The notes under the pieces were generated by a model. That model saw only the letters and a list, made by a program, of their open reading frames with translations, ran no database searches and had not been told where the DNA came from. Below are positions 42,115 through 51,580 of a stretch of 64,000 nt of DNA, in pieces. The position numbers and the translations under genes were made by a program. Each line of letters opens with the position of its first letter. Position 1 is the first letter of the stretch. Source of the DNA: Baekduia alba (GTDB taxonomy: Bacteria; Actinomycetota; Thermoleophilia; Solirubrobacterales; Solirubrobacteraceae); the NCBI RefSeq assembly GCF_028416635.1, contig NZ_CP114013.1, positions 3,224,001-3,288,000 of the forward strand, in the 5' to 3' direction.

Positions 42115-43167
42115 CTACGTGCCGACCGCCGCCCACGCCGTGGCCGCCGCGTCCGCGGCGTTCGAGACCCCCAACTTGGCGTAGGCGTTCTGGAGGTGCT
42201 TCTCGACGGTGCGCCGCGCGATCCGCATCCGCTCCGCCACGTGCGCCGCCGGCTGGCCGAGCGCGACCCACCGCAGCGCCTCGGCCTCACGCGCGGTCAG
42301 CCCGAGGCTGCGCAGCGCGGCGACGGTCAGCTCGCCCGCGCCCGGCTCGATCAGCAGCACGTCGCGGCGATCGGCCGACGGGCGCGGCAGCAGCCGCACG
42401 GTCAGGGTGGTGCCGGCGACCGTCAGCGTCAGCGGCTGCGGCGGGCCCGGCTGGCCACGGCGGTCGGCGATCCAGTCGCGGATCGGCACCGGAAGCGCGT
42501 TGCGCTGCGGTCCCGGATCGCCGAGCAGGCGCCGCGCGGTCGCAGTCGCGAACTCGACGCGACCGTGCGGATCGAGGACGACGACGTGATCGCCCTGCGT
42601 CTCGAGCCCGGCCTCCAGCGCGTGCAGGGCGGCGGCGCGCGCGCTGGCCAGCTCGGCCGTCCGGTAGGCCTGGATCAGGTGCGGCCGTGCGAGCGTGAGC
42701 AGCTCGACCTCGCTGTCGGAGTAGTCCTCCGCCCCACGGCTCAGCGCCAGCGCGACCACGAGCGGCGGCCGGGCCGGGAGCGTGAACGCCACCTGCGACT
42801 CGACGCCCATCGGCAGGTAGCACTCGCGGTAGAGGTCCAGGCGCCGGAACGCGTCGCGGTCGAGCAGGTCGCTGATCCGGCGCGGGCGGCCGTCGAGCGT
42901 CTCGCGGTAGGCGGCCAGCACCGGGTTCTGGTCCGAGTACGTCACCCACGCGCCGAACACCTCCTCGGGGAAGCTCGGCACCACCAACGAGTACGTGTTC
43001 TCGGGCGTGCCGTCGACCTCGTTGTAGGACACCCACGCCGACGGCACCGCACGGTCGAGCACCTCCATGATCCCGGGGCGGAACTCGTCGATGCCATCGA
43101 AGGCATACACCTCGCCAACGAGGTCGAGAAGCCGCTTGTCGATCATCCTGGTCCGACGCTCAGCCAT
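42115..43167 (-). CDS. LuxR-family transcriptional regulator
   Basis: A 350-residue regulator. The C-terminal HTH (LTAREAEALRWVALGQPAAH, then RMRIARRTVEKHLQNAYAKL) is the GerE/LuxR four-helix DNA-binding domain. The long N-terminal region (residues 1-270) has a GAF-like part and a PAS-like part (GDHVVVLDPHGRVEFATATA). No receiver domain or AHL-binding signature is recognised, so the signal is unknown. It reads into the small secreted protein gene. Start ATG 43167. Confidence 0.9.
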   Translation of the reverse strand: MAERRTRMIDKRLLDLVGEVYAFDGIDEFRPGIMEVLDRAVPSAWVSYNEVDGTPENTYSLVVPSFPEEVFGAWVTYSDQNPVLAAYRETLDGRPRRISDLLDRDAFRRLDLYRECYLPMGVESQVAFTLPARPPLVVALALSRGAEDYSDSEVELLTLARPHLIQAYRTAELASARAAALHALEAGLETQGDHVVVLDPHGRVEFATATARRLLGDPGPQRNALPVPIRDWIADRRGQPGPPQPLTLTVAGTTLTVRLLPRPSADRRDVLLIEPGAGELTVAALRSLGLTAREAEALRWVALGQPAAHVAERMRIARRTVEKHLQNAYAKLGVSNAADAAATAWAAVGT

Positions 43168-43239
43168 ACGCGCCCGGGAGTATCGCTTTCGCGGGCCGCT
43201 CGATCCAGCGCCGCGCGGTCCGCAGGTGGCATCCGTCGG

Positions 43240-43767
43240 TCAGCGACGCTGAGCCGTGAACTCCAGCCGGCCCGTGCAGTCCTTGCTGACGATCGACGAC
43301 CGCCCCTTGGCGGTGTAGGTCACACGGCCGGTCGCCTTGCCGTCGCGGAGGGTCACCGTCAGCCGCGTCGCGTCGCTGTAGCCGGGTCCCGACGACTTCG
43401 TCTTGATGTCGACCCGGCCACTCGCCGAGACGGCGGCCGCGGCAGGCACGCTCCGCCGCTCGTCGGCCGGCCGGTGCACCGGGTCCGCGTCGTTCCAGTA
43501 CGCGCAGACGACCGGCATCGAGATGCCCGGGGTCCACGTCAGGCACAGCGCGCGCTTGAAGGTGCCATCCCCCATCGGGCAGCTCGGCATCACCTTGACC
43601 GAGAACGCCAACTTCTTGCCCTTGGCGTTCGTCGTCGTGCCCTTCGTCGCCTTGCCGGCGTACCGCCCGGCGTCCGACGAGGCGCCGTTCGCCACCGTCA
43701 CCCCCACGCCGGCGACCACGACGAGGCCGGTCACCAGACCGAGGACGAGACGACGCGTGCGGTTCAT
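43240..43767 (-). CDS. Small secreted protein, unknown
   Basis: A 175-residue exported protein. Signal peptide (RRLVLGLVTGLVVVAGVGVT) then a mature domain with cysteines at SCPMGDG, LCLTW, VVCAYW and DCTGR. It carries a typical 'YAGKATKGTTTNAKGKK' type beta-start seen in several Thermoleophilia secreted proteins. No enzyme motif. Confidence 0.7.
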   Translation of the reverse strand: MNRTRRLVLGLVTGLVVVAGVGVTVANGASSDAGRYAGKATKGTTTNAKGKKLAFSVKVMPSCPMGDGTFKRALCLTWTPGISMPVVCAYWNDADPVHRPADERRSVPAAAAVSASGRVDIKTKSSGPGYSDATRLTVTLRDGKATGRVTYTAKGRSSIVSKDCTGRLEFTAQRR

Positions 43768-43836
43768 CGCGCGACTCTAGTCGCCCGCCAACCTCGTGCG
43801 GGCGGCTTCCCGCTCGTTGCCTGCACTCGCGTTCAG

Positions 43837-44133
43837 CTACGCGTCGGCCACGCGGCTGCCCCAGATCTCGTGGACCGGGAACTTCTCAGGCTCGGAGAGC
43901 TCGACGCCGGCCGTGGCCAGCGCGGCATGGAGGCTGCCATCCCAGGCCTGCTGCCACGCCTCCTCGGACTGCCAGATCTCACTGACGCGCAGGTCCGGCT
44001 CCTCACCGAACAGCACGTGGAGCTGGAGCGCCGCAGGCGGCCCGTCGGGACCGTTCTCCCGCAGGGTGGCGTTGACCTGGTCGTACTGCGCGCGCGTCAG
44101 GGAGGACGGCGCGTAACGGATGAGGATGGACAT
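43837..44133 (-). CDS. Small ABM-like protein
   Basis: A 98-residue soluble protein with the pattern of a dimeric ferredoxin-like fold: ILIRYAPSSLTRAQYDQVNA, then LRVSEIWQSEEAWQQAWDGS. Such proteins are seen as antibiotic-monooxygenase-like or signal-associated small proteins; the substrate is unknown. It is the last minus-strand gene before the 394-nt gap that precedes the toxin-antitoxin pair. Confidence 0.75.
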   Translation of the reverse strand: MSILIRYAPSSLTRAQYDQVNATLRENGPDGPPAALQLHVLFGEEPDLRVSEIWQSEEAWQQAWDGSLHAALATAGVELSEPEKFPVHEIWGSRVADA

Positions 44134-44371
44134 GACTCGAAGCTAACCCACACGACGGCCGCGCGCAGGAGGTCGCCTAGGCACCAGTGCCGCTCTGCGT
44201 GCGCCACGCAGACGTCAGGCTCGCTTTGCGCTGACCGAACGACGACGAGACCGGTCCGCGGTGCCGCGGGACGCGTCGCGTACTCCCGAGACGCTGAGCG
44301 ACAACCGCTCGACCTCAGAGTGCCGCTGCGTCGCTGAGCTGAGGGCCCGGGTGGTGCCTCCCGAGGACGAC

Positions 44372-44395
44372 GAAGCCCCGCGCCTGCGAGGCTTC
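44372..44395 (-). terminator. Hairpin beside the tRNA-Met 3'-end copy
   Basis: GAAGCC-C-CGC / GCG-A-GGCTTC with loop GCCT. On the minus strand it lies just past the displaced tRNA 3' sequence (44404), where the original tRNA terminator would be expected after integration of an element. Confidence 0.45.
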
Positions 44396-44403
44396 CGGAC
44401 CTT

Positions 44404-44423
44404 TAGTTGGGGAGACTCGAGCC
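44404..44423 (-). repeat. Degenerate direct copy of the tRNA-Met 3' end (possible att site)
   Basis: Forward TAGTTGGGGAGACTCGAGCC compares with TAGCTGGGGAGGGACTCGAACC at 45141-45162, the 3' end of tRNA-Met: 18 matches, two substitutions and a 2-nt gap, same orientation. It is about 740 bp from the tRNA. Copies of a tRNA 3' end are the usual scar of site-specific integration. Confidence 0.55.
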
Positions 44424-44494
44424 GGGCTGCGTTTGCGGATGTGTGCAACGCGCGACGGCGAGAAGGCCTGATCCACACGCCGGGAAGATTGTCG

Positions 44495-44524
44495 TTGCTC
44501 TCGGTACGATCTTGGTACCATAAT
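44495..44524 (+). promoter_or_regulatory. Putative promoter/operator of the toxin-antitoxin pair
   Basis: TTGCTC (44495-44500) and CATAAT (44519-44524) are separated by 18 nt. The -10-like box ends 3 nt before the antitoxin ATG, which would give a leaderless or nearly leaderless mRNA. GGTAC occurs twice in between (GGTAC-N6-GGTAC), a possible operator for autorepression. Confidence 0.4.
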
Positions 44525-44527
44525 GGG

Positions 44528-44761
44528 ATGAGCAAGCAGATCGCGGTGCGCCTTTCGGACGAGCTGGTGGCGTTCGTCGACGAGTTGGTGGACTCGGGCG
44601 CCGAGCGCAGTCGGGCGGCCGTGGTGTCCCGAGCCCTGACACGTGAGCGGCGTCGGGCGGTCGCGGCACGCGATGCGGAGATCCTCTCGCGCACCGGCCC
44701 AGATCCCGAGCTACAGGGCTTGGCCGAGCACGCGGTCGAGCTGCGCTCGGACCTGGCTTGA
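44528..44761 (+). CDS. Ribbon-helix-helix antitoxin (MazE-like)
   Basis: A 77-residue antitoxin. The N-terminal KQIAVRLSDELVAFVDELVD is a ribbon-helix-helix DNA-binding segment, and the C-terminal part (EILSRTGPDPELQGLAEHAV) is probably the toxin-wrapping tail. RHH antitoxins repress their own operon and neutralise the partner toxin. ATG 44528 was chosen because it begins at the RHH strand; the frame is open far upstream but without sense. Its stop overlaps the toxin ATG (TGATG type), a standard arrangement. No close Shine-Dalgarno; leaderless translation is possible. Confidence 0.88.
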   Translation: MSKQIAVRLSDELVAFVDELVDSGAERSRAAVVSRALTRERRRAVAARDAEILSRTGPDPELQGLAEHAVELRSDLA

Positions 44762-45060
44762 TGCGGCCGATCCACGTCGCCCAGCTCGACAGGGCGCGGC
44801 CGGTGCTGGTCCTGACGCGCGAGCTCGTCCGCCCGCACCTCGCGACGGTCACGGTGGCGCCGATCACGACAACGATCCGTGGCCTGTCCACCGAGGTGCC
44901 CGTCGATGCCGCAAACGGGCTCGCCGGACCATCCGTCGCCAGCTGCGACAACATCACCACGATTCCCACCAGCGCCCTGGGAGAGCACGTCGGGATGCTG
45001 CTCGACCATCAAGAGCAGATGCTGAGCAACGCGGTCCAGGCGGCGTTCGATCTCGACTGA
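44761..45060 (+). CDS. MazF/PemK-family endoribonuclease toxin
   Basis: A 99-residue toxin of the MazF fold: PIHVAQLDRARPVLVLTREL, VTVAPITTTIRGLSTEV, and GLAGPSVASCDNITTIP. The MazF-typical Arg in the first strand-loop and the Thr/Ser of the active site are present, so RNA cleavage at specific short sequences is likely. The start overlaps the antitoxin stop. Together with the antitoxin it makes a complete type II system. The pair lies between the tRNA-Met gene and the degenerate copy of its 3' end. Confidence 0.88.
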   Translation: MRPIHVAQLDRARPVLVLTRELVRPHLATVTVAPITTTIRGLSTEVPVDAANGLAGPSVASCDNITTIPTSALGEHVGMLLDHQEQMLSNAVQAAFDLD

Positions 45061-45087
45061 CGTCGTGTTTGCTCCAGGGACCATCTC

Positions 45088-45103
45088 GGCTTCCGACGAA
45101 GCC
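45088..45103. terminator. Hairpin between toxin gene and tRNA-Met
   Basis: A perfect 6-bp stem (GGCTTC / GAAGCC) with a 4-nt loop CGAC, 28 nt after the toxin stop and 38 nt after the tRNA 3' end on the opposite strand. It could serve both convergent transcripts. Confidence 0.5.
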
Positions 45104-45140
45104 CCCGAAACACCGCCGAACGCCCTGCGAAACGGCCTGA

Positions 45141-45214
45141 TAGCTGGGGAGGGACTCGAACCCTCGACCTCACGATTATGAGTCGTGCGCTCTAACCAGC
45201 TGAGCTACCCAGCC
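45141..45214 (-). tRNA. tRNA-Met (anticodon CAT)
   Basis: The minus strand folds as a complete 74-nt tRNA: acceptor GGCTGGG / CCCAGCT (first pair G-U) with discriminator A, D arm GCTCAGCTGGTTAGAGC, anticodon stem CACGA / TCGTG with loop CTCATAA, T arm GAGGGTTCGAGTCCCTC. CAT could be elongator Met or lysidine-modified Ile; the acceptor and D arm favour elongator Met. The 3' CCA is not encoded. It sits 14 nt from the stop of the secreted-protein gene. Confidence 0.93.
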
Positions 45215-45228
45215 AAGGGCCGCGGATT

Positions 45229-46641
45229 CTAGCGGCCGGTGACGGCGAGTATGCGTTCGGTGGTCGGACCGGGTGGTGTCGAGGGTGTCGTGGGATCGGG
45301 GCGGGTGGCGATGATCGTCGCGGTGCCGGTGCGGTCGAGGCCGGCGGAGGCGGAGGGCGTCTGGCCGTAACTGGTCGGCTGGAGTGGGCCGGACAGGACG
45401 ATCTGCGGGACCGTGGGTCGTGCCCCTCGCAGCGTGGCGGCGGAGATGGTGTAGGACTTGCGGTCGCTGCAGGTGTACCCGACGACCGAGCGGCCGTGCG
45501 CCGCGGCCACCGAGGGCGTCGAGCACAGCAGCTTGCGGCGCCCGGCGCCGTCGACGTCGACGTCGCGCGGCTTGCCGAACGTCGTGCTCGCACCGCCGCC
45601 CTGGGCGATCGCGAAGCGGACCGTGCTGCTCACGCCGTTGAACCCCACCGACCGATCCTGGCCGTAGCGCTCCGGGCTCCAGGCGAGCGTCGTGCGGCCC
45701 TCGTCGTCGGCCGCCAGCGCCACGTCGTCCAGGTAGTACCCCGCGTCGATTCGATCGACGACCTGCAGGCGCCGCCCGGCGAAGCTCCCGCCCGGCGGTC
45801 GTCGCACCGCCGCCACCCCCCAGCGCGCCGCGGGGTGGTCGGCCTTGCGGGCCTTGAAGGCGATCGTCGCCGCCCCGTCCGGTCCCGCCGCGACGTGGAC
45901 GGCGCCGTAGCGGCCGATCGGCGTGACCGCCGTCGGCCGGCCGACGCGCCCGGCCACCGTGTCCACCGTCACCGCCCACACACGCCGGTCGCGCAACCAC
46001 GCGACGATGCCCTTGCCGTCGACCCCGATCGCCGCGGCCGGCGGCCCGGACAGCTGCGCGTCCACGACGACCGGCGCGCCGAACGCCCCGCCCACCGCCC
46101 GCGTGCTCACCGCGACCGCGCCCTTCAGGCTCAGGTGGGCCTTGCGCGTGTCGGTGTTGTAGGCCAACAGCCCGTGCCCGGACGGGTCGATCGCGAGCGC
46201 CGGATGCCGGACGCCGTTGGCCTGCTCGTCGCTGACCTGCACCGGCGCGCCGAACGCCCCACCCGGATCGCGCGCGAAGGCGACGATCGCGCCGTAGCGC
46301 TTGGGCGTGTCGATCCGCCACGCGACCGCCGCGGCGCCGAGCCCCGCCGCCGCGACGACGGGCCCGGCGACCTTGCCGAGCTTGCGGCCCGGCAGCCGCT
46401 CGGACGCGCCCCACGCCGCGGCGCCGCTCGCCCGCTGCACGAGCCGGGCGCCGCCGTCGACCCGGAGCATGACAGCGGTCGCCCCACCCCCGGCGTCGGT
46501 CGCCGACACGACGCCGACCCCGAAGGGCCCGTGGCCCAACTCGACCGGCGCCGAGAACGCGGCGTCCGCGGCGGCCGGCGCGCCCACAGAGCACACGGAG
46601 ACGATCCCGGCAACCAAGAGCACGGTCCGACGACGCACCAC
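45229..46641 (-). CDS. Large secreted beta-propeller-like protein
   Basis: A 470-residue exported protein. From GTG 46641 (adjacent GTG at 46638) a signal peptide is read (RRTVLLVAGIVSVCSVGAPA, then AADAAFSAPVELG). The rest consists of repeated units with 'W-A/G-G...A-x-V-A-W' patterns (ATAVMLRVDGGARLVQRASG, VAWRIDTPKRYGAIVAFARD, AAIGVDGKGIVAWLRDR), which suggests a propeller of exo-alpha-sialidase-like folds seen often in Thermoleophilia. A C-terminal region with LLCSTPSV and GYTCSDRKSYT has a cysteine pair. Function unknown. It follows a 66-residue membrane protein by 2 nt. Confidence 0.75.
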   Translation of the reverse strand: MVRRRTVLLVAGIVSVCSVGAPAAADAAFSAPVELGHGPFGVGVVSATDAGGGATAVMLRVDGGARLVQRASGAAAWGASERLPGRKLGKVAGPVVAAAGLGAAAVAWRIDTPKRYGAIVAFARDPGGAFGAPVQVSDEQANGVRHPALAIDPSGHGLLAYNTDTRKAHLSLKGAVAVSTRAVGGAFGAPVVVDAQLSGPPAAAIGVDGKGIVAWLRDRRVWAVTVDTVAGRVGRPTAVTPIGRYGAVHVAAGPDGAATIAFKARKADHPAARWGVAAVRRPPGGSFAGRRLQVVDRIDAGYYLDDVALAADDEGRTTLAWSPERYGQDRSVGFNGVSSTVRFAIAQGGGASTTFGKPRDVDVDGAGRRKLLCSTPSVAAAHGRSVVGYTCSDRKSYTISAATLRGARPTVPQIVLSGPLQPTSYGQTPSASAGLDRTGTATIIATRPDPTTPSTPPGPTTERILAVTGR

Positions 46642-46643
46642 CG

Positions 46644-46844
46644 TCAACCCCCGGGCCGCCGCTCGCGGTCCCGATCCTCCGCCTGCCCCACCGCGTAGAA
46701 CGCCGACGAGACGATCCCGACGCCCCCGACGCCGGCCACCATGATCCCGACCGCGTCGAGCCACGTCGCGGTGCCGATCGCCGCGATCGCGCAGCCGATC
46801 ACGATCAACGCCACCGACAAGAGCGCCAGCCGGGCAGGAGCCAT
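46644..46844 (-). CDS. Very small membrane protein
   Basis: A 66-residue protein with two hydrophobic segments (LALLSVALIVIGCAIAAIGT and AVGIMVAGVGGVGIVSSAFY) and a charged tail (EDRDRERRPGG). It starts at ATG 46844, 25 nt from the divergent UDP-sugar pyrophosphorylase start, and ends 2 nt before the secreted propeller gene, so both are probably co-transcribed. Function unknown. Confidence 0.65.
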   Translation of the reverse strand: MAPARLALLSVALIVIGCAIAAIGTATWLDAVGIMVAGVGGVGIVSSAFYAVGQAEDRDRERRPGG

Positions 46845-46869
46845 GGGACGCACAGTACCGTCAGAGCCC

Positions 46870-48248
46870 GTGACGGCCGACCCGCTCCAGCTCGCCCTCG
46901 ACAAGCTCGCCGAGGACGGCGCGGCGGAGCCGGTCCGGGCGGCGTTCGCGCGGCGGTTTGCCCAGCTCCAGGACCCGGACGCCGGACTGCTGGCCGGCGA
47001 CGCGCTCGAGCCCGTCGACGATGTGCCGGCGCTGGACGACCTCGAAGGCCAGGGCGGCGACCCGACCGCCATCCTCCCCCGCCTCGCGGTCATCAAGCTC
47101 AACGGCGGGCTCGGCACGTCGATGGGCCTGCGCGGGCCCAAGTCGCTGATCGACGTCAAGCCCGGCATCACGTTCCTGGACGCCATCGCGCGGCAGGTGC
47201 TGGCGCTGCGTCAGGCCGCGCCCACGACCGCGCCCGTCCCCCTCGTCCTGCTCGACTCCTTCTCTACGCGCGCGGACACCCTCCGGGCGCTCGCCGACCG
47301 CCACCCGGACCTCGCCGCCCCGCCGATCCCCGCGGACTTCCTGCAGTCCCGCGAGCCCAAGCTGGACGCCGAGACGCACGCGCCGATCGCGTGGCCGCGG
47401 CATCCCGACCTCGAGTGGTGCCCGCCCGGCCACGGCGACGTGTACGTGTCGCTCGCGGCCTCTGGCATGCTCGCGACGCTCCTCGACCACGGCATCGACT
47501 GGGCCTTCATCAGCAACAGCGACAACCTGGGGGCGACGGTCGACCCGCGCATTCCGGCCTACGCCGACGCGCACGGCATCCCGTTCGTGATGGAGGTCGT
47601 CCGCGGCACGCCCGCCGACCGCAAGGGCGGGCACATCGCGCGCCGGCGCGACGACGGCCGCCTCGTCCTGCGCGAGACCGCCCAGACGCCGCCCGGCGAC
47701 GACAGCTTCACCGACGTCGAGCGCTGGCGTTTCTACAACACCAACAACCTCTGGGTCGACCTGCGCGCGCTGCGTGCGACGCTCGACGCCGACCCCGCCG
47801 GCCCCGCGCTCCCGCTGATCGTCAACCGCAAGACCGTCGACCCGCGCGACCCCGCCAGCCCGGCGGTCCTCCAGCTCGAGACCGCGATGGGCGCCGCGCT
47901 CGGCGCGATCGACGGCGCCCAGGCCGTCCTCGTCCCCCGCACCCGGTTCGCGCCCGTCAAGACGACCGACGACCTGCTCGTCGTGCGCTCCGACGCCTAC
48001 GCGATCGGCGACGACGGCCGCGTCACCCCGACGTTCGACGGGCCGCCCCCGGTCGTCTCGCTCGCCGCGAAGTTCTACAAGTCGCTGCCGGACATGGAGG
48101 CGCGGTTCCCGGCCGGGCCGCCGTCGCTGCGGGCCGCGCGCTCCTTCGCTGTTACGAAAGACACCACATTTGGTGCGGATGTGCGAATTATCGGTGACGT
48201 CTCCGTGACCTCCGGCGGGATCGTCCCGGACGGCGAGACACTGCACGC

Positions 48249-48252
<4 letters not shown>
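46870..48252 (+). CDS. UDP-glucose/UDP-sugar pyrophosphorylase (UGP2 family)
   Basis: Makes UDP-sugar from sugar-1-phosphate and UTP. The 460-residue protein is of the eukaryote-like UDPGP type, not the short bacterial GalU type. The nucleotide-binding signature KLNGGLGTSMGLRGPKS is near residue 78, FISNSDNLGA the uridine site, WRFYNTNNLWVDL and RTRFAPVKTTDDLLV further family motifs. GTG 46870 is preferred; the frame extends upstream without homology. It overlaps galK by 4 nt (ATGA), which ties it to galactose metabolism. Such enzymes in bifidobacteria and plants can accept galactose-1-phosphate, so a UDP-galactose-forming role is possible but unproven. Confidence 0.88.
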
Positions 48253-49301
<1,049 letters not shown>

Positions 49302-49352
49302 GCGCGGGCGCTCCCCGCCGGGCGGGCCGAAGCGAGGCGAGGCGAAGGCCGC

Positions 49353-49712
49353 TCAGGCCGCGCCGCCGCCCTCCTCGCGCTGCTCGGCCAGCAGCCGGTC
49401 CCGCTTGGCCTCCTGCTCCTGGAGCTGCTTGCCGAGCGGCCGCAGCAGCGCCCACGTGATGAACGACCCGCCGAGCGCGAGCATCCCGCCGCCGGCGATC
49501 AAGTTGATGTGGACGCCCGCGGCCTTGGTGATCTCCGCTTCGGAGTCGTTGAGGCCGACGATCGTCAGCACCACGCCGTAGAGCAGGAACAGGCCGCCGA
49601 TGATGCGGCGCAGGTCGAAGAGGTTCGCCGCCAGCGCCTCGCGCGTGCCGGTCTCGGCCCCCGCGCCCGCGTCCCGATCCGGCTGCTGCCCGTTCGTTCC
49701 CTGGTCGGTCAT
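49353..49712 (-). CDS. Small membrane protein beside the symporter gene
   Basis: A 119-residue protein with two membrane helices (IGGLFLLYGVVLTIVGLN and INLIAGGGMLALGGSFITWA) and a C-terminal coiled coil (KQLQEQEAKRDRLLAEQREE). It is 15 nt downstream of the sodium symporter gene on the same strand, so it may be an accessory subunit like the short partners of SSS transporters. It converges with galK. Confidence 0.75.
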   Translation of the reverse strand: MTDQGTNGQQPDRDAGAGAETGTREALAANLFDLRRIIGGLFLLYGVVLTIVGLNDSEAEITKAAGVHINLIAGGGMLALGGSFITWALLRPLGKQLQEQEAKRDRLLAEQREEGGGAA

Positions 49713-49727
49713 GTCGCTCGCTCCCGC

Positions 49728-51407
49728 CTAGAAGAAGATGATGGTCAACACGATGCCCAGGGCGATCGCCCCGAACCCGAGCAGCTTGGGCGACTCCCAC
49801 CATCGGTCGTGCGTGATGGCCACCAACGGATCCTCCTCGTTGGCCATCCCCCACACCAGCCCCTGCAGCTCCTCGATCGGCTTGGCCGGCGTGAACAGGG
49901 TCACCGCCACCGTGACGACCGCGTCGACCACGAACGCCGCGCCCGCGCCCCAGAACGACTCGTCGAGGTCGGAGCCGAACGTGAACCATCCGGCCCACTT
50001 GTACCCCACGTAGGTCACCAGCGCCGCGGTCGTGCCGGCCACCAGGCCCCACAGGCCCGCCGCCGGCGACATGCGCTTCCAGAACATCCCGATGATGAAC
50101 GTCGCGAACAGCGGCGCGTTGAAGATCGAGAACAGCGCCTGCAGGTAGTTCATCAGGTTCTGGTAGGACGACGCGATGAGCGCCGTGCCGATCGCGACCA
50201 CGATCCCGCCCACGGTCACGTAGCGGCCGACCCTGATGTAGAACGCGTCGTCGCGGTCGCGCGCGATGTACGGCTCCACGATGTCGGTCGTCACCACCGT
50301 GTTGAACGCGCTGACGTTCGCCGCCACGCCGGCCATGAACGAGGCCATCAACCCCGTCAACGCGATCCCGAGCATGCCGTTGGGCAGGTACTCGTTCATC
50401 AGCAGCGGGATCGCGTTGTTGTAGGCCAGGTCCGCATCGCCGCCACCGAGATGCGGGATCTTCCACAGCGCGATCAGGCCCGGGATCACCACGACCGCCG
50501 GGATCAGCAGCTTCGGGTAGGCGCCGATCAGCGGCGTGCGCTGGCCAGCGCTGAGGTCGCGGGCGCTCAGCGCGCGCTGGACCTCGGCGAAGTTCGTGGT
50601 CCAGTAGCCGAAGGACAGGATGAAGCCGAGGCCGAAGACGATCCCGATCCACGTCGCCCCGATCGGGTTGGTCACGGCGCCCGGATCGGTGCCCTGCAGC
50701 GCGTGCAGGCCGGCCTCGCCCAGCTTGGTGTCCTTGATCTTGTCGGTCAGCCCGCCCCAGCCGCCGGCGTCGTGCAGGCCGACGATCGTCAGCGGGATCA
50801 GCGCCGCCATGATCACGAAGAACTGCAGCACCTCGTTGTAGATCGCCGAGGACAGGCCGCCGAGCGTGATGTAGGCCAACACGATCCCGGCCGCGACCAC
50901 GATCCCGAGCAGGATCGGCCACCCGAGCAGCAGCTTCAGCACGAGCGCGAGCGCGAACAGGTTGACGCCCGCGATCAACACGGTGGCCAACGCGAACGAC
51001 CAGGAGTTGAAGAGGTGCGAGCGCTTGTCGAAGCGCATCAGCAGGTACTCCGGCACGGACCGCACGCGGGCGCCGTAGTAGAACGGCATCATCACGAGCC
51101 CGAGGAAGACCATCGCCGGGACGGCGCCGATCCAGTAGTAGTTGACCGTCGCGACGCCGTACTGCGCGCCGTTGGCGCCCATGCCCAGGATCTCGGTCGC
51201 GCCCAGGTTCGCGGACACGAACGCCAGGCCCGTGATCCACGCCGGCAGCGACCGCCCGGACAGGAAGTAGTCCAACGACGTCTTGATGTAGCGCTTGGCG
51301 ACGAAGCCGACCCCGAGCACGACGACGAAGTAGACGCCGAGGATCGCGAAGTCCAGGGCGTTCGTGTTCAGGCGCACGTCGGCGGCGGCGAGCATGGCGC
51401 GGAGCAT
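49728..51407 (-). CDS. Sodium:solute symporter (SSS/SglT family)
   Basis: A 559-residue polytopic transporter. It has about 14 membrane helices in the LeuT-type fold with family motifs: LDYFLSGRSLPAWITGLAFV at the first helices, GATEILGMGANGAQYG, RSVPEYLLMRFDKRSHL, YITLGGLSSAIYNEVLQF and AGVAANVSAFNTVVTTDI. It resembles the SglT/galactose-type cotransporters of Vibrio and bacterial homologues, which fits the neighbouring galK. Start at 51407 or the next Met at 51395. Divergent from the sedolisin gene with a ~170-nt gap. Confidence 0.92.
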   Translation of the reverse strand: MLRAMLAAADVRLNTNALDFAILGVYFVVVLGVGFVAKRYIKTSLDYFLSGRSLPAWITGLAFVSANLGATEILGMGANGAQYGVATVNYYWIGAVPAMVFLGLVMMPFYYGARVRSVPEYLLMRFDKRSHLFNSWSFALATVLIAGVNLFALALVLKLLLGWPILLGIVVAAGIVLAYITLGGLSSAIYNEVLQFFVIMAALIPLTIVGLHDAGGWGGLTDKIKDTKLGEAGLHALQGTDPGAVTNPIGATWIGIVFGLGFILSFGYWTTNFAEVQRALSARDLSAGQRTPLIGAYPKLLIPAVVVIPGLIALWKIPHLGGGDADLAYNNAIPLLMNEYLPNGMLGIALTGLMASFMAGVAANVSAFNTVVTTDIVEPYIARDRDDAFYIRVGRYVTVGGIVVAIGTALIASSYQNLMNYLQALFSIFNAPLFATFIIGMFWKRMSPAAGLWGLVAGTTAALVTYVGYKWAGWFTFGSDLDESFWGAGAAFVVDAVVTVAVTLFTPAKPIEELQGLVWGMANEEDPLVAITHDRWWESPKLLGFGAIALGIVLTIIFF

Positions 51408-51580
51408 GCGGCGGCAGTTCCCGCGCGGGCGCTCGACTAAGCGTCGAACCGCGCACCGACGGTCGGTCCGTCGCGACCGTGCATCCGGAGCGCCGCCGTG
51501 CCGGCATCTCCGCGTGCCGTGCCAACTTCTGACCGACCGTGGTTCGACCTTCAGGCAGCCTGGGTATCGGGCCCGCCGCC

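Larger units (their letters stand above)
44134..44527. other. Gene-free stretch before the toxin-antitoxin pair
   Basis: No coding ORF is supported. It contains an imperfect hairpin at 44372-44395 (GAAGCC...GGCTTC), the degenerate tRNA 3' copy at 44404-44423, and the antitoxin promoter region (44495-44524). The AT content rises toward the antitoxin gene, visibly unlike the rest of the window. Confidence 0.6.

Noticed and set aside
44261-44527. N-terminal extension of the antitoxin gene (open from 44261)
   Set aside because: The extension covers the putative promoter and the tRNA-copy repeat, shows no protein-like pattern, and RHH antitoxins start where ATG 44528 does.
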